Shown: piece by piece, positions 44,403 to 56,060 of the stretch | How the letters are laid out: every line of letters starts with the position of its first letter | Position numbering within the stretch: position 1 is the first letter of the stretch | From: Notospermus geniculatus | Lineage: Eukaryota; Nemertea; Pilidiophora; Heteronemertea; Lineidae | Length of the DNA stretch: 64,000 nt | Direction: 5' to 3' | Assembly (NCBI GenBank): GCA_002633025.1 | Contig: NMRB01000168.1 | Location: forward strand, 72,631 to 136,630 | Position numbers and translations under genes: made by a program | The notes under the pieces: generated by a model | Seen by the model: the letters and a program-made list of their open reading frames with translations, nothing else | What the model was told of the DNA's origin: nothing | Database searches by the model: none

Positions 44403-46087
44403 TAACGGCTCAGAGATTTCAACATCCAATATATATGTAAGATGCTTTAACCCCGTTCACTAGTGCTCTGGGGCCTGTTTCATAAGTGGCTTTAAGCTAA
44501 TGGCACCATTAACTTCAATGCATTCACCGATCATACCATCCTGAGAATCTCAGGACATTTACGGTCGTACCCTCCCTCAATGCCCTGAGGACATCCACCC
44601 CGTTTCGGTGGGGAAGATGGGCATTCCCTCATGTGTACTCGCCAATTGGTAATTCACGAACAAACCATGCAAAGCAGTGGGGAAATGCCACTTGATGTAA
44701 TGGACAAATATCGCGCCTAGTGCTACAACGTCTGCACATACATCTGGTATTACGAGTTACCGGATGCCAGGCTCCTAGCATTGTATCTCATTCCATAATT
44801 TATGCACGCTGCCAAATGACAGCTGCCCCAAACACATGAACTGGATCATACCTTCGTGTTCTGATCCCATCAGTACGTCCTCGTTGACAAGATAATCCGT
44901 GAGAATCATGTTGACGCGAAGTTAATTCAGGAACAATCAGAAACTCAGCGAGTTTGTCAGCGACTCGAGAAATTTTCACAGCTACCATATTTGGGGTATG
45001 ACCAAGACGGGATAGAAGCTTCACTGTGATTGGCTGGATTCGGCGGAGTCGAGTGCTCCGCTGGTTCCCCACTAAAATGGCATGGATGTCGCCAGGGTCT
45101 GAACCAAGCGCGAGTTGGGGAGCCGGTTGTGAAGACCCTGGGTGCGAGGATGCGATCATACCTGCACGACAAGACTGTTCGAATCTACCTAGTATTTGAA
45201 CGATCTAAATTATCAATTAGGCATGGAGACTCTTGTCATACATAAAATAATGAGTTAAAGCTTGGTACCTCACTTGATGAAGGGTTGAGGATGATATCAC
45301 AGTCCGCTGCACTTCTCAAGTGAGGAAAAAGATGGCGGTCATTTTGTCAGCTAAGGTTTTGTCGTAGTATCAGTCTAGCCTAGTTACTACACTGGCTACG
45401 TGTGGGTTGGACAGGACACCAGTCTTACTGGCATTGGTTTCCGATGCTGCCGCAAGGGGAGGGATACGGAGGCATAGTCTGCCGGTAAGGGAGCATGGTG
45501 GTAGATTAAAGTAATACAAATGTTGCTCTATTTTGGACTAACCGGTTCGGTTTTGTGTTGAGTATGAAAGAAATGACCACATTCGCCTTATCTCAGAATT
45601 CGACCAGTACGATACGAATCGATATTCATGACGAAAGCACATCGGAATCGTGACAAAACGTCAATAGATCATTGTCCACCATCTTGTTAGCTGTCAAATT
45701 CAAGAATGCACTCAAGTGCCAGGTGTCTATGAAAAAAACGTGACGCCAAACACTTGAACCAAAACCAATGTGTACGTAGAACATAGATATCAGAGGTAAA
45801 CAGTATATCTTTACCATTGATCCAAGTACTATATTTGCATATGCATGTCCAGTACATTGGTCAATGGCCAATAATGACGTTGTCGTCTGCGTACATGTAT
45901 ATACATACAGGTGTACATGAAACAACTGATTGCACGCCGACCAATCGATACAACACTACAAGATATGCGTCACATAAAAGAATTTCGTCCGTTTCAAAAA
46001 AGACCAATAATGATTTGAAATCTCGCTGGCGGCGATAGGTAACGCGAGAAGAACGTAGCCAATTAGATGCGAAGCGAGCCAAGCCTT
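44403..46087. other. No gene recognised
   Basis: GGGGCCTGTTTCATAAGTGGC at 44471-44520 is the left part of the element seen at 37205. The - strand frame at about 44860-45159 looks somewhat protein-like (VKLLSRLGHTPNMVAVK) and ends at a GTATGA donor-like site, but I see no acceptor and no family. Confidence 0.35.
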
Positions 46088-46595
46088 GGTTTTGGCCACC
46101 TGGTGGCCAACCCGAGAATCGAATCGGACCGAAACTTGGTGTCATAGGTCATCTGACATAGGGGTATATATGTACTAAGTTTCAGGTCAATAGCACCCGT
46201 GGTTACGAAATGTACCACCAAAAGGCAAAATTTTGAACTTTCACCTCTGTGACCTTGAAAAGTAGGTCAAATAAAAAACCCGTTATATATGCAATGTACC
46301 CTCAGTAGATACACCTATGACAAAAATTTGGAGGTGATCCAGTCATTAGTTCAGGAGTTATTGCACTTTTCGTGTTTTTGGTTTCCGCCACCTGGTGGCC
46401 AAGCTAAGAGTCGAATCGGACCGAAACTTGGTGTCACAGGTCATCTGACATAGGGGTATATATGTACCAAGTTTCAGATCAATAGCTCCAGCGGTTACGA
46501 AACGTGCCCTGCTAACGGACGACGACGACGGACGACGACGACGGACGACGGACGCAGACCCACGACAATAGCTCACCAGGTGAGCTAAAAAGGAA
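46088..46595. mobile_element. Repeat with two GCCACCTGGTGGCC monomers and a GAC-rich tail
   Basis: Two related segments, 46088-46205 and 46378-46505, share CACCTGGTGGCCAA, ATCGGACCGAAACTTGGTGT and CATAGGGGTATATATGTAC. A run of GACGAC repeats follows at about 46515-46555, then the palindrome AGCTCACCAGGTGAGCT. A relative of the monomer is at 53325-53460 (CCCCCTGCTGGCCAAG). Non-autonomous; type uncertain. Confidence 0.7.
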
Positions 46596-46599
46596 GGAT

Positions 46600-46743
46600 C
46601 AGGGACCTTATTCACAAAGCTCCGGTAACTTTAAGGGTACGCAAATCCTTTGTCAGGCTGATAGTGAACAATAGGTTGTCGGCAAAAGGACAATAGTTTG
46701 CGTACTCCCGTAAGTTAGGGGAGCTTCGTGAATAAGGTCCCTG
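46600..46743. mobile_element. Foldback MITE, CAGGGACCTTATTCAC family, copy 4
   Basis: CAGGGACCTTATTCACAAAG and TTCGTGAATAAGGTCCCTG are the ends; inner arms AAGGGTACGCAAATCC/...TTGCGTACTCCCGTAA. It starts 5 bases after the previous repeat. Confidence 0.85.
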
Positions 46744-46971
46744 GAGTGCATACATTTACCGTGTAGACAACTGTCCACTTCACATCGCTTCTAATAAAAC
46801 CAAGAAACTTCGAGCAGCATTTATAGCATCATACGGACTTCAGGCTTATAATTGTGTGACTTATTTAATGGGAAATGAGAGGAACTACGTAACAGAGGTG
46901 GTCTAATAATTTTTCCGGAGTTATGTAAGTCAATTTTTGTAAAAATTGAAAATAACCTGCCGGAATATACA

Positions 46972-47215
46972 CCAGGGCCCGTATGCATAAAGGTGGAATA
47001 AGCTTAATACAGAGTTTAAGAGATCACACGCTAACGATAACATTTACGTTAACATTATTTTTTGTACATGAAATACATGCAAGAAATAGCGTTAACGTAA
47101 ACGTTATCGTTAGCGTGTGATCTCTTAAACTCTGTAATATTCCAGGTATAACGTAAGGTTATCACGTTAGGTTATACCTGGAATAAGCTTATTCCACTTT
47201 TATGCATACGGGCCC
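46972..47215. mobile_element. Foldback MITE, CCGTATGCATAAAGGTGGAATAAGC family, copy 2, interrupted
   Basis: CCAGGGCCCGTATGCATAAA and TTTATGCATACGGGCCC are the ends. It is split at the AAGCTTATTCC arm by the element at 47009-47135. Confidence 0.85.
47009..47135. mobile_element. Nested foldback, ACAGAGTTTAAGAGATCACACG
   Basis: ACAGAGTTTAAGAGATCACA and its inverse TGTGATCTCTTAAACTCTGT are perfect. The inner arms GCTAACGATAACATTTACGT pair with ACGTAAACGTTATCGTTAGC. An independent copy is at 63006-63120. Confidence 0.88.
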
Positions 47216-47271
47216 AGAAGTAGCATCGGTAAACATTTCATTCCCACTTGTTGACAAGGAAACGGTTCATT

Positions 47272-47373
47272 CCATCCTCCCACAGCAGGGGTTATTACCT
47301 CGCTCGCTCCTCTTCATACACTGTGTGCGAGTGTATGAAGAGGAGCGAGACCAAACCCTGCTATGGGAGGATG
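47272..47373. repeat. Imperfect 100-base hairpin
   Basis: CCATCCTCCCA...CAGCAGGG pairs with CCCTGCTATGGGAGGATGG, and GCTCGCTCCTCTTCATACAC pairs with GTGTATGAAGAGGAGCGAG. A few mismatches and a small internal loop break the stem. It could be a small foldback element or a hairpin RNA precursor; no evidence decides. Confidence 0.6.
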
Positions 47374-47753
47374 GGTTCACACATAAAGCACATTGATCGG
47401 TCAAAATCGACCCCTTATGTCAGCATGAGGGTTTTTTTTCTTGGACACCTTATACAATATGGATGAAGAGCCTGACAAAGAGGTGGGCACAAAATCTATG
47501 ATAACACCAATACAGCCTACCATATCATGATTGCATATTCCACTGACAAACCAATCCGTACAATGATGGCATACATTCCATTTATTATTAATTCGACAAT
47601 TGTCAATTTTTGTAACCAGTGATGCATTACAATTATAGGTGCATGTAGAATGAATGAGCTCTTGTCAGGAACAATGATGACAATGAAAAAAAGTGCCTCT
47701 CCTCTTGTGAAGTCGGGTCGTAGACAAGCATGCATTTGACTTGCAACAAGTAC

Positions 47754-48170
47754 AGGGTGTGTTTCAAAAAGTGTTCCGTCCGACACCAAAAAGTTTCACC
47801 ATTTTTGTCTACTGGTGACAGGCTGTTTCTTGAAACTCTACAATATTCATGTCAGATCTAGGTATTATAAAACTCTAAATTATGACACTGCAAACTGATT
47901 GATCTATTAGCCCTTTAATGTCTTACAATAGAAATAAGTTTTGGTGTCGGACGGAAGGAAAAATTTTGCTGGTAGGCTCAAGATTTTTTATACTCTCCTC
48001 CACATAAGTGTACACTGTACATCCCAGATGGAGAAACTAATATAGTTAACGGTCTATATTATTGATTACTATATTTGATTTTTGGAAAATCAATGGCACA
48101 AGTATTTGTGATCATTTCAAAGTGGAATTTTGCCCCATTTTCTTGGGTGACCAATTTTGAAACACCCCCT
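47754..48170. mobile_element. TIR element, AGGGTGTGTTTCAAAA family, copy 2
   Basis: AGGGTGTGTTTCAAAAAGTG and CAATTTTGAAACACCCCCT are the ends. It is the opposite orientation of 33052-33692 and lacks the nested MITE: CCCTTTAATGTC at about 47905 is the unoccupied site. Confidence 0.8.
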
Positions 48171-50249
48171 ACAGAATATAATCAACGCCCTGCGTCATCG
48201 AGTGATGTTGAATACAAGTCAGCCGCGCTTGTTGCCAAAAGAGGGCAGCAAAGTTCTAACGGAACAATACAAACGAAAATTCTCTTGATTGGTGCTCAAT
48301 CAAGCATGAATGGATCTGTAAGGCGTTGAATTCGGCTTTAGTGACACCTATTGGTGAACTGGCCTACAGCCCCTAATACATGTACATGTAGGGTATATGA
48401 GGCTGAAGTGTCACGTAAACTAAAACGATGCTCGAATCCTTTTATTCGGTTAGAGCAGACCCCAACATTCAGTGTCCCAAACACCTTCACCCAAGCCTCG
48501 GCGTACACAATGTACAGGACTAGTAGGCCTACAAGCATGATAGCCTTGGCTGAATCTATGTATCAGGCACTTCTTATGTTAGTGTACACGCTGGCCGGAA
48601 GTAGCTCTGGGCTAGAAATCCTGGAGTCCATTACTAAAATTACTGCAGTGAGGCAAATCTTCACGAAAACAAAAAAATGCATCTGCTTCTACGCGCCACA
48701 TGTCGACGAATGGTCCTCTACAATTACAAGCGGACTCACTGGAGGTGCTCTAGTTCCTCCAGCGATTTGGCCTGGCGACAGCGTCGCCGACAGCCTGGCG
48801 GATTTCTATGCGTCCTCCGTATCGGTACTGCTAGCGGGCCGCTAGCTGTCGGGGTTTCTATGCGCTCACTATCGACAAGTGGCCACATAGAACCTCCGCT
48901 AAGGCTCCGTTCACTATCGACCGACCCCGCTAGTCACTAGCGGAGTTTCTATGCGGTGCCCACAGCACGTCACCTGGCCATAAGGCCAAGAGGTAGCAGC
49001 AAACGACAGTCCAACAAAAGTTAGGACTGTTAACCGACACGGTCATTCTAGGTTTGTCGGCTTTCACGACGATCAGTCCCGCCGCCGTGAAGGTCTAGGC
49101 CTACAGACTAGCATGACCGTGATGACAAATTATGGGAGATGGCAGGCAGAGCCGACAGAAACCGATCAACAATTTGCGACTTCGGCGTTCGACAAGCTCC
49201 TTCTTTCCGTCGACGAGTCTTCATCCTCCGCTTCTTCGGTTTTTCCTTCAACCGCAAAAGAATCGGTCGGCCTCGTGCTTTCGTAGAAACCATTAAACGC
49301 CGGGAGACACCGGAGGACGCCATCAGGACTAAGCCCTGACAGCAGAACGACGTTGGTCCACCGTTGTAAAACGTCGGTGGACAACGTATGTTACGGTGCA
49401 ACTCTGGAATTGTTGCAACTCTGGAAGTGCTGTTGCAACTCTGGAATTGCAACTATGGAAGTGACTAGTTATACAAGTGTCTAAAAGATGTCACATGTGT
49501 AGCGTCATGTCGACTCCGGAATTTACATGTACTGTACAGCTATCAAGTATTAGGTAAGCATGCAGACAATTACTGAGGTTCTGCAAGCTGATGTATATTA
49601 CATAGGCCTACGATTGCGTTTACGTTTTCCAACGTTTAGCAACCTGAATACACAATGATGCAGCTGACGTCTGCAGAAACCGTCTCGCGGATATCACCTG
49701 AGGAGCGGGAGTTTCATACCAGGACAACTCCAGGAAAACAGGTTGCTCAAGGGAGCATTGATACCATTCACGATACATCATTACATCTACATGTCACACT
49801 GTCCGCAAGAATGCGTCATACATTCCGTTACAGACATAAACAAAACGCCTGAACGGTTGATTACAGGGGTCGCATGCACAAAACATCTTAAGTACCTATA
49901 AAATTTCCCTTAAACTATGTTCCAAACAAAAGATAAGGGAAATTTTACACTTAAGATGTTTTATGCATACGGCCCTTGCTGCTCATTACTGTGGTATACC
50001 CTTCCCCCAAAAGAGAGGGGTACGACAAATAGAAGAAACAAATTGTGTTGGTTAAACTACGTGCGTGTGAAAAGTTACACGTGCTGGCATGACACTTCCA
50101 AAGGAGCTGTACATGTCATGATCATCAGCGCCGCCTCGTGTTTCAATTAAAACCGACTTCCACAATTGCAACTCCAGAGTTGCAGTCCAAAATTCTAGAG
50201 ATGCAATACTTCCAGAGATGACCCGGTACAAATGTATGTGTACGTTGGC
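48171..50249. other. No gene recognised
   Basis: The + strand frame of 164 codons at 48351-48845 shows no known domain and no splice context. GTTGCAACTCTGGAA repeats lie at 49397-49460. A foldback is listed separately at 49868-49976. The GC-rich part at 48760-48960 contains several GGAGTTTCTATGCG repeats. Confidence 0.35.
49868..49976. mobile_element. Foldback, GGGTCGCATGCACAAAACATC
   Basis: CGCATGCACAAAACATCTTAAG pairs with CTTAAGATGTTTTATGCATACGG, and AAAATTTCCCTTA with TAAGGGAAATTTTA. The ends resemble the CCGTATGCATAAA group. Confidence 0.7.
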
Positions 50250-50560
50250 CCAATGTTGGCATCCTACGTTGTGCCAACATCATTTTGCACCCGCGAATAA
50301 TGTTGGGTCAACGTTGTTTTTAGGTAAATTCCGACATTAACCCAACCATTCGCCAACCTTTGATTGACATTATAGAGCACCCGAGCGCCCTCCAACACCA
50401 ACGTCGGGCCAACCCGTGGCCGACTCATGCCCAAATCGTCGTGAACCAGCGATTCCCAACGTCAGATCAACGTCGGCAAATGACCAATGAATTATCAACG
50501 TCCGACGTTCGCCAACCTTTGCCGACGTTGGACCAAAGTACCTCTGCTGTCTGGGAGTGA
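50250..50560. repeat. Degenerate CCAACGTTGG-type repeat
   Basis: Words of the type CCAACGTYGGNCCAAC and GTTGGCCCAATGTTGG recur about every 20 bases in both orientations. It is not a clean tandem array. Confidence 0.55.
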
Positions 50561-51221
50561 ACATCCACCAAGGTCAGATGGGACTAAAGAAAAGGTCTCA
50601 CCAGAATCAATCAGACAGCGCCAAAGGCCGGGAGACGCCGCCCCGCGCACGTACAGACAACTATGCATACTATCCTTCCCCCGCACACAACATGCACAAC
50701 ACACCCCTGCATACGCACACACCTCAAACATGGCGATGTCACTGACGAACAAATTCAAAGGAATTCCCTGCAGGTTAATAAGGCAAATGGGCAATTTATG
50801 AAGAATTAGAGATTATAGATCAATGCATTAAATCTCCATTTTGGCTGTCAGACTTGAAAAATGAGTCAAATATCTGACGAGATATTGACGAGATGTTATT
50901 GATCCCGGCCGTATTAGCTAACGTGAATCACATCGTCGCTGGCTGGCCGGCTTGTAGTTGCTCGGGGCATGTTCGACCGAACACTGAACAACGATTAGTT
51001 ATTGATGATCGACGGTAGGATGGACAAAGAACGGCCGTTATCTCTGACATCATCAGCAGGCTCGGAGTTTAGGTGTAGTCTGACGCAGCAGGGATTTTAT
51101 TGAAGACGTTTTTGAGCTCTCTCAATAGAAGGAAGCAGTCAATTCTTTCTCTCAAAAACGGATATAAAAGCCCTTTTTCACGGAGTCGGTCCTATCCGGT
51201 TCGAGGCCAGTCCGCATGCGG
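50561..51221. other. No feature recognised
   Basis: No inverted repeat or exon that I can support. Confidence 0.35.
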
Positions 51222-51380
51222 GTGATCCACTGACTTTACGATGAGTCTACGATCAGTTTGCGATTAGCTGACGACGGCAGTCGTCAACGAATCGCAAACT
51301 CGTCGTAAACTAGTCGCAAACGCGTCGTGAACTAATCGCAAACTGATCGTCAACTCGTCGTAAAGTCGGTGGATCATCCA
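51222..51380. mobile_element. Foldback, GGTGATCCACTGACTTTACGA
   Basis: GGTGATCCACTGACTTTACGA at the left pairs with TCGTAAAGTCGGTGGATCATCC at the right; several CGATNAGTTTGCGA/TCGCAAACTNATCG words lie between. Confidence 0.7.
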
Positions 51381-51391
51381 CCGCATTAGCT

Positions 51392-51440
51392 CGACAAAGG
51401 ATTTGCGTGCCCTTGAAGTTAGTTACGGGGGATTCGTGAA
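51392..51440. mobile_element. Right half of a CAGGGACCTTATTCAC MITE
   Basis: ACAAAGGATTTGCGTGCCCTTGAAGTTAG...GGGGGATTCGTGAATAAAG matches the right half of the family. It is cut by the next MITE. Confidence 0.55.
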
Positions 51441-51442
51441 TA

Positions 51443-51572
51443 AAGTTTTTTCGCAAAGTCTCCGAACGCGAACGCCACAAACCCATTGTTGGATGCCACG
51501 AAGCGAGCACCGAACAAAAGCATAGACGTTCGCTTTGGCGTTTCGGGGCCGGGGCTTTCCGAAAACTCTACA
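51443..51572. mobile_element. Foldback MITE, GCAAAGCCCCCGAAACG family, copy 5
   Basis: AGTTTTTTCGCAAAGTCTCCG at the left pairs with GGGGCTTTCCGAAAACTCT at the right, with CCCATTGTTGGATGCCACG inside. Confidence 0.7.
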
Positions 51573-51979
51573 TGTTTATTAAAGGCGGATTTACATGTAT
51601 ACTTCTGACGCTGTTACCTGCTAGGCCGGTTGGCGGCGCCTAGCCCAATGCAAACGCCTACTTCAAAGATGGGGTGCTCATTTTGGTGCACACGTGCCAG
51701 ATCTTTCTGGAGTAGAAGAATCAAGTTGATGTACCTTCCTAAGTGCTTCAGTATCTTCGTCATTCTGTTTCTAAATTCGTTATCGATTCTAACTAAAGGC
51801 AGATAAAGCTATGATCAACAGGTTAATGATGTTCATTCAAGTTCAGTTGAATATTTTTCCGATGAAAATCGGAACATCAGGTGAAACTGTAAACATACGA
51901 GCCGGATCACAACTCGCCAATTACTGCGGTGTGCCGAAGATTCTTGTCCAAATTTTTCCACCTGTGGTTTGCTGGAGTA

Positions 51980-52110
51980 CATCGGGAGATCCAAGATAAA
52001 CTTCAATCTGCGTACGGTCATGAGGCATTGTACCGCAGAAGAGGAACTCACGCAAGTATTTTCAAGGTAAATGTGCAAACCAAACACGAAGGCTCTTCTG
52101 TTGCAACATA
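51980..52110 (+). pseudogene. Possible mariner-type transposase N-terminal remnant
   Basis: The frame reads GVHREIQDKLQSAYGHEAL, which resembles the helix-turn-helix region at the start of mariner transposases (E-I-x-x-x-L-x-x-x-Y-G-x-x-A-L). What follows (YRRRGTHASIFKV) no longer matches, and no catalytic domain is present. The resemblance is short and may be chance. Confidence 0.3.
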
Positions 52111-52908
52111 CCCGTAGAAATCTCGAAAACTCTCATCTGATCCGACTCCGACGTGCTAAAATTCGGATTTTTTCAAGTCGGAGATAAATTTACCACCTAG
52201 GCGGGTTCTATTCATTCTCCTGAACACCACTGCTTTGGAAAACCCCGTTACATTTGATGATGTAGTTCCCAATAAAGGAATCCTCTGGAGTCGGAGTCGA
52301 GACTCGGAACGTTATCTGAACCTCTCTAATCTCATCCATACATGGGTATAGTTTACTAATGAAGCAAATAGACAACAAAATCGCGATGCTTTCGAAACAA
52401 CCTGTGCGTATCCAACACCTGAGACAGATGGTAAGAAGTAGGAACAGGTACTACAATGATACCTTTACCGTCTGTTCGTTGTCATCGCTTGAAGGGAAAA
52501 AAACTCGGCGTATGCATCGGTTTGCTATTATTTACGTAGCAAAGAGGTTTTTTTAATATGAGAGTGTTTTCCCGGCAGCGTAATTCTTTTACCAATTCTC
52601 AACGTAAATGCAAGCGTCATTTTGCCTTATGAAGTACCAGTTTTCTATCGGCAAGAAGTCGCGTCAGACAGCATATCACGCCGGCTGGAGATGAGGAAGA
52701 CGATACATGTTGGGAAGATGTCGTGCAACCTCATCTGATGTATTTTCTCAGTTTAGGTAAAGAACACATGCGATAACAAGGAGAAACTAGAACTGTGAAA
52801 TTTGCAAATTTGATGGTCCCTACATCAGAAAATGGAAATTGAATGAAGAAAGGGCAAGGAGGGGTATGACTCTGTGGCACAGAAGTCAGGTTCTTGGGGT
52901 TCCCATCC

Positions 52909-53045
52909 NNNNNNNNNNNNNNNNNNNNNNNNNNNNNNNNNNNNNNNNNNNNNNNNNNNNNNNNNNNNNNNNNNNNNNNNNNNNNNNNNNNNNNNNNNNN
53001 NNNNNNNNNNNNNNNNNNNNNNNNNNNNNNNNNNNNNNNNNNNNN
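52909..53045. other. Assembly gap (137 N)
   Basis: The run of N is followed by a short poly-A. Frames through it are meaningless. Confidence 0.99.
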
Positions 53046-53324
53046 AAAAAAAAACAGAGAAATATTAACTTCAATTCATCACTTCAGAATAAAACACTCT
53101 TGAAAAACGCAAAAAGAGTAAGTTTTTTGAAACTAACCTTTCAGACCTGGATACAAATATTGACTATATGATGGTACTACTTGATTTTGCAGTGATTGAG
53201 TGGTTTTCTTGGAATCATGTGCCAATTGAGTGTGGAAGAAGAAAGAAAGAAATAAAAATTTCCTACCAACACAGTGATATCAAGATGGTCCCTACATTGA
53301 CAATGTAGGGACCATAAATAGGTG

Positions 53325-53461
53325 GTTTGGGATTCGTTTTGCCCCCTGCTGGCCAAGAAACGAATCAGACTTGAGTAAACCTTGGGCACTGAGGTCAAGT
53401 GACCGATGGATACGTGTGTACCAAGTTTGTTGTCGTCTGACACACGGATGTGTACAGAGTT
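53325..53461. mobile_element. Single monomer related to 46088-46595
   Basis: GTTTTGCCCCCTGCTGGCCAAG, CGAATCAGACTTGAGTAAACC and GTGTACCAAGTTTG follow the same plan as the monomers at 46088, at lower similarity. Confidence 0.5.
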
Positions 53462-53858
53462 TGATGTATTACCTTCAACCTGAACAAGCCTGCAAACACC
53501 GGACGACACACGGCGTCTGATCGCAAATACTGGCCGTGGCAAAGGAAATCGTCAATCTGATAAAGTCAGGATATACGTGAAGACGAGAACGTAAATTCGG
53601 TTCAACGGATGACGTTGGCAACAAAATGCATGACTTACCTGTAACCATGTCACATTTCTGATAATAGATGTGTTGGGTACCGTAGGACACATACAATCCT
53701 CGTACACGTGCCAAATCAATTTAGAAAGAGCGTACTTCCACTCACTGAGCTATGTCCAGCTTATCAGCCATCGTCCATCCCCAGCCAACGCAGTCTCACA
53801 ATGAGTCTGACGGATCGGCACTGAAGTACCTGTTTAGGTCCGTAGTTCATTGCATAAT

Positions 53859-53991
53859 ATAGAGTTTTTGCAAAGCCTCCGAAACGCCGACGCGAACGTC
53901 TATCCTATCGTTCGCTGCTCTCTCCGTGGCATCGAACAATGGGATTGGCGTTCGCGTTGGCGTTTCGGGGGCTTTGTGAAAACGCCCTATT
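53859..53991. mobile_element. Foldback MITE, GCAAAGCCCCCGAAACG family, copy 6
   Basis: ATAGAGTTTTTGCAAAGCCTC and GGGGGCTTTGTGAAAACGCCCTAT are the ends. Confidence 0.8.
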
Positions 53992-54067
53992 GTAGTTAGG
54001 CCTACGCCAATAGGCCTACGTAACTGCTCTATACATGTATTTTCCTAAATAGCCATAGGGACCTATA

Positions 54068-54298
54068 AGGGCCGTTTAGACGACAGGCAAAAATCCACAT
54101 GCGATCCGATCGAATCCGATTGTGGTTCAAAACTCTTGCGTGTAAACGCTACCCAATGCCGTCCAATGTGGATTTTGGACCGCATTGGACCACATACGAC
54201 CACACTCAAATCTCGTCTAAACGCAAATGAGGGTCGATCGGATCCAATCGGATCGAATCTGAACGAATGGTTTTCTGGCTTGCCGTCTAAACGGTCCT
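54068..54298. mobile_element. TIR element, AGGGCCGTTTAGACGACAG family, copy 2
   Basis: AGGGCCGTTTAGACGACAGG and GCCGTCTAAACGGTCCT are the ends. It has the same order of inner words as 36597-36860 and is about 30 bases shorter. Confidence 0.8.
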
Positions 54299-55245
54299 AC
54301 TGTTATTCAATAGGAACAGAGAGTCGTGGAACGATGGTTCATTAATGGCCATACTCTGCGCGAACGTACACTAATTAGATTACATGAACTGTTACTTCAA
54401 CGGATCATGTTCCGACTGATCGCAAATAACTGTCTTTACCCAATGGATCTCGTAACCTTCCTGAACATTCCCCATTTGTGAGTGTTCCCTCGTATTGTCT
54501 GACGGAATAAGCTGCGACTTGACAACAGGGGACACACAGAGAAACGTGTTGATCTATCTCCAGCGTTTCCTAAGCAATGGTAACACTGACATACGGAAAC
54601 ACTGGCAGGTGTAACACCGGATGTCGGTGGGCCTACAGTTCGTCAACCTCTACCACAGGGACCACAGCAAACTGTTCAACGGGAATCATAGCTAGGATAG
54701 AGGGCAGCACATAGTAATCAGGGCCCAGTTGCACAAAGAATCTTNCCCCCCCCCCCCCCCCAGGACCAAAAAGCTAAATACAGCCCTGGCAAACTGTTCA
54801 ATGGGGATCATAACTATGATAGAGGGCAGCACATAGCAACCAGGTCCGATACAATGGATGCCTTTTGTGTGGAAAAATCAATTGTTTTAACCACTAGTGA
54901 CACCTATTGAGGCAGTGGGTTATGGTCCTCATTGGGCCTACTCTGCAAGGGCGATGACGTGTGCCAAAATCTCACTTGACCGAATTATTAGAATCAAGAA
55001 TACATGTATATATTCTTCGCAGAATTTTATCCAAAATGAAGCTTAATGTCACTATCTTTGCCTTCCTACTCATCGACTGGTAAACGACGATGTGCCACAT
55101 CGCTAAGTAACGGCTGTTTTTAGCCTCGAGAAGAATACGATCATCGACAGCACCAATAAATGTAATACATGTAGTCTTTGGAAATTTTTTTCTTTGCCAT
55201 ACAGTTCTGTGGTTGCTTTACGTTTGCCTGGGTTCACGTTGCGTT
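54299..55245. other. No gene recognised
   Basis: AACTGTTCAACGGGAATCATAGCTAGGATAGAGGGCAGCACATAG at about 54668-54713 is repeated at about 54790-54835 (pieces of 20 bases or fewer match) and, inverted, near 59620-59665. A poly-C tract with one N lies at 54745. ACCACTAGTGACACCTATTGAGGCAGTG at about 54892 recurs inverted at 31343. Confidence 0.45.
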
Positions 55246-55411
55246 CAGGGGCGGATCCCCAATTTCGGAAAAGAGGGGGCGCACTGTGCTAGAAACATTG
55301 AAATCTGCGGTGAATTTCAATGATTTGCTCCAAATTTCAGGATTTGACGCTCAATTTTACAGATTTTTTGGCCGAAAGGGGGGCGTGCGCCCCCCCCCGG
55401 ATCCGCCCCTG
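55246..55411. mobile_element. CAGGG-type element, CAGGGGCGGATCC
   Basis: CAGGGGCGGATCCCC and GGGGGATCCGCCCCTG-type ends (CCGGATCCGCCCCTG) bound 166 bases with G- and C-runs just inside. It is immediately followed by a right-end fragment of the GCAAAGCCCCCGAAACG family at 55411-55442. Confidence 0.75.
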
Positions 55412-55442
55412 GCGTTTCGGAGGCTTTAGAAAACTCTCTATT

Positions 55443-56060
55443 GTTACAGCTTTGGATACGCTTATACTACGGCGTCATATGTACTACTTGTACACTGATG
55501 TAGGGCACGTGATGTACATGTACACTGATCCGACACGTTACTTCTACTAGCCTAATGATGTTACCGTTGCTGTCACACCACATTTACCTATCTTGGTGTG
55601 AAACCCCAACACTTAATTCTGCTCGGTCGCGTAAGAGGTGGTGTGAGCAAGGGCCAGTTTCCCCAAGGGAAGCGATGACATCATGTCATGACGGAAAGAA
55701 GTCGGTGAATCTATTTTGGGTGTAATTATCGGCGAGAGCGTATTTTCTGACAAGATTCATTGTGTTCTTGATATTTTGTTCTCTTCTTACGTGGTCATCG
55801 TTTCGAGTTTCAAGGCGCATAGAGATTTCTTGCGCAAGTTGGATCTTAGGTTGGGTTTGTACAAATAGAGGAACACGGTATGGACGAACACGCGGGCGAA
55901 CAATGGCCTAATAAAAGGTTCATCACCATGAAACTTTTGTTCGACCGTATACCTTGACCTTTACGTAAACCAGTGTGATAGAATCGAATGCCCTCGTCTT
56001 TCTGATGTCCCTATGCATTGTTTGTATTCAAAGATAGAGCACAAAAGGCGACACACAAAA
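55443..56060. other. No feature recognised
   Basis: No inverted repeat or exon that I can support. Confidence 0.35.

Larger units (their letters stand above)
51573..53324. other. No gene recognised; contains an assembly gap
   Basis: Apart from the weak transposase-like remnant at 51980-52110 and the gap, I see no exon or repeat. A hairpin GGTCCCTACATTGACAATGTAGGGACC lies at 53287-53313 (18 bases shown as two halves: GGTCCCTACATTG and its inverse). Confidence 0.35.

Noticed and set aside
48351-48845. 164-codon frame on the + strand
   Set aside because: No recognisable domain, no splice context, composition not clearly protein-like.
52909-53045. Frames spanning this region
   Set aside because: The region is an assembly gap.
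53475-53714. Possible exon ending at a GTAAGT donor near 53640 on the - strand
   Set aside because: The peptide before the donor (LYVSYGTQHIYYQK) is protein-like, but I find no acceptor and no partner exon.
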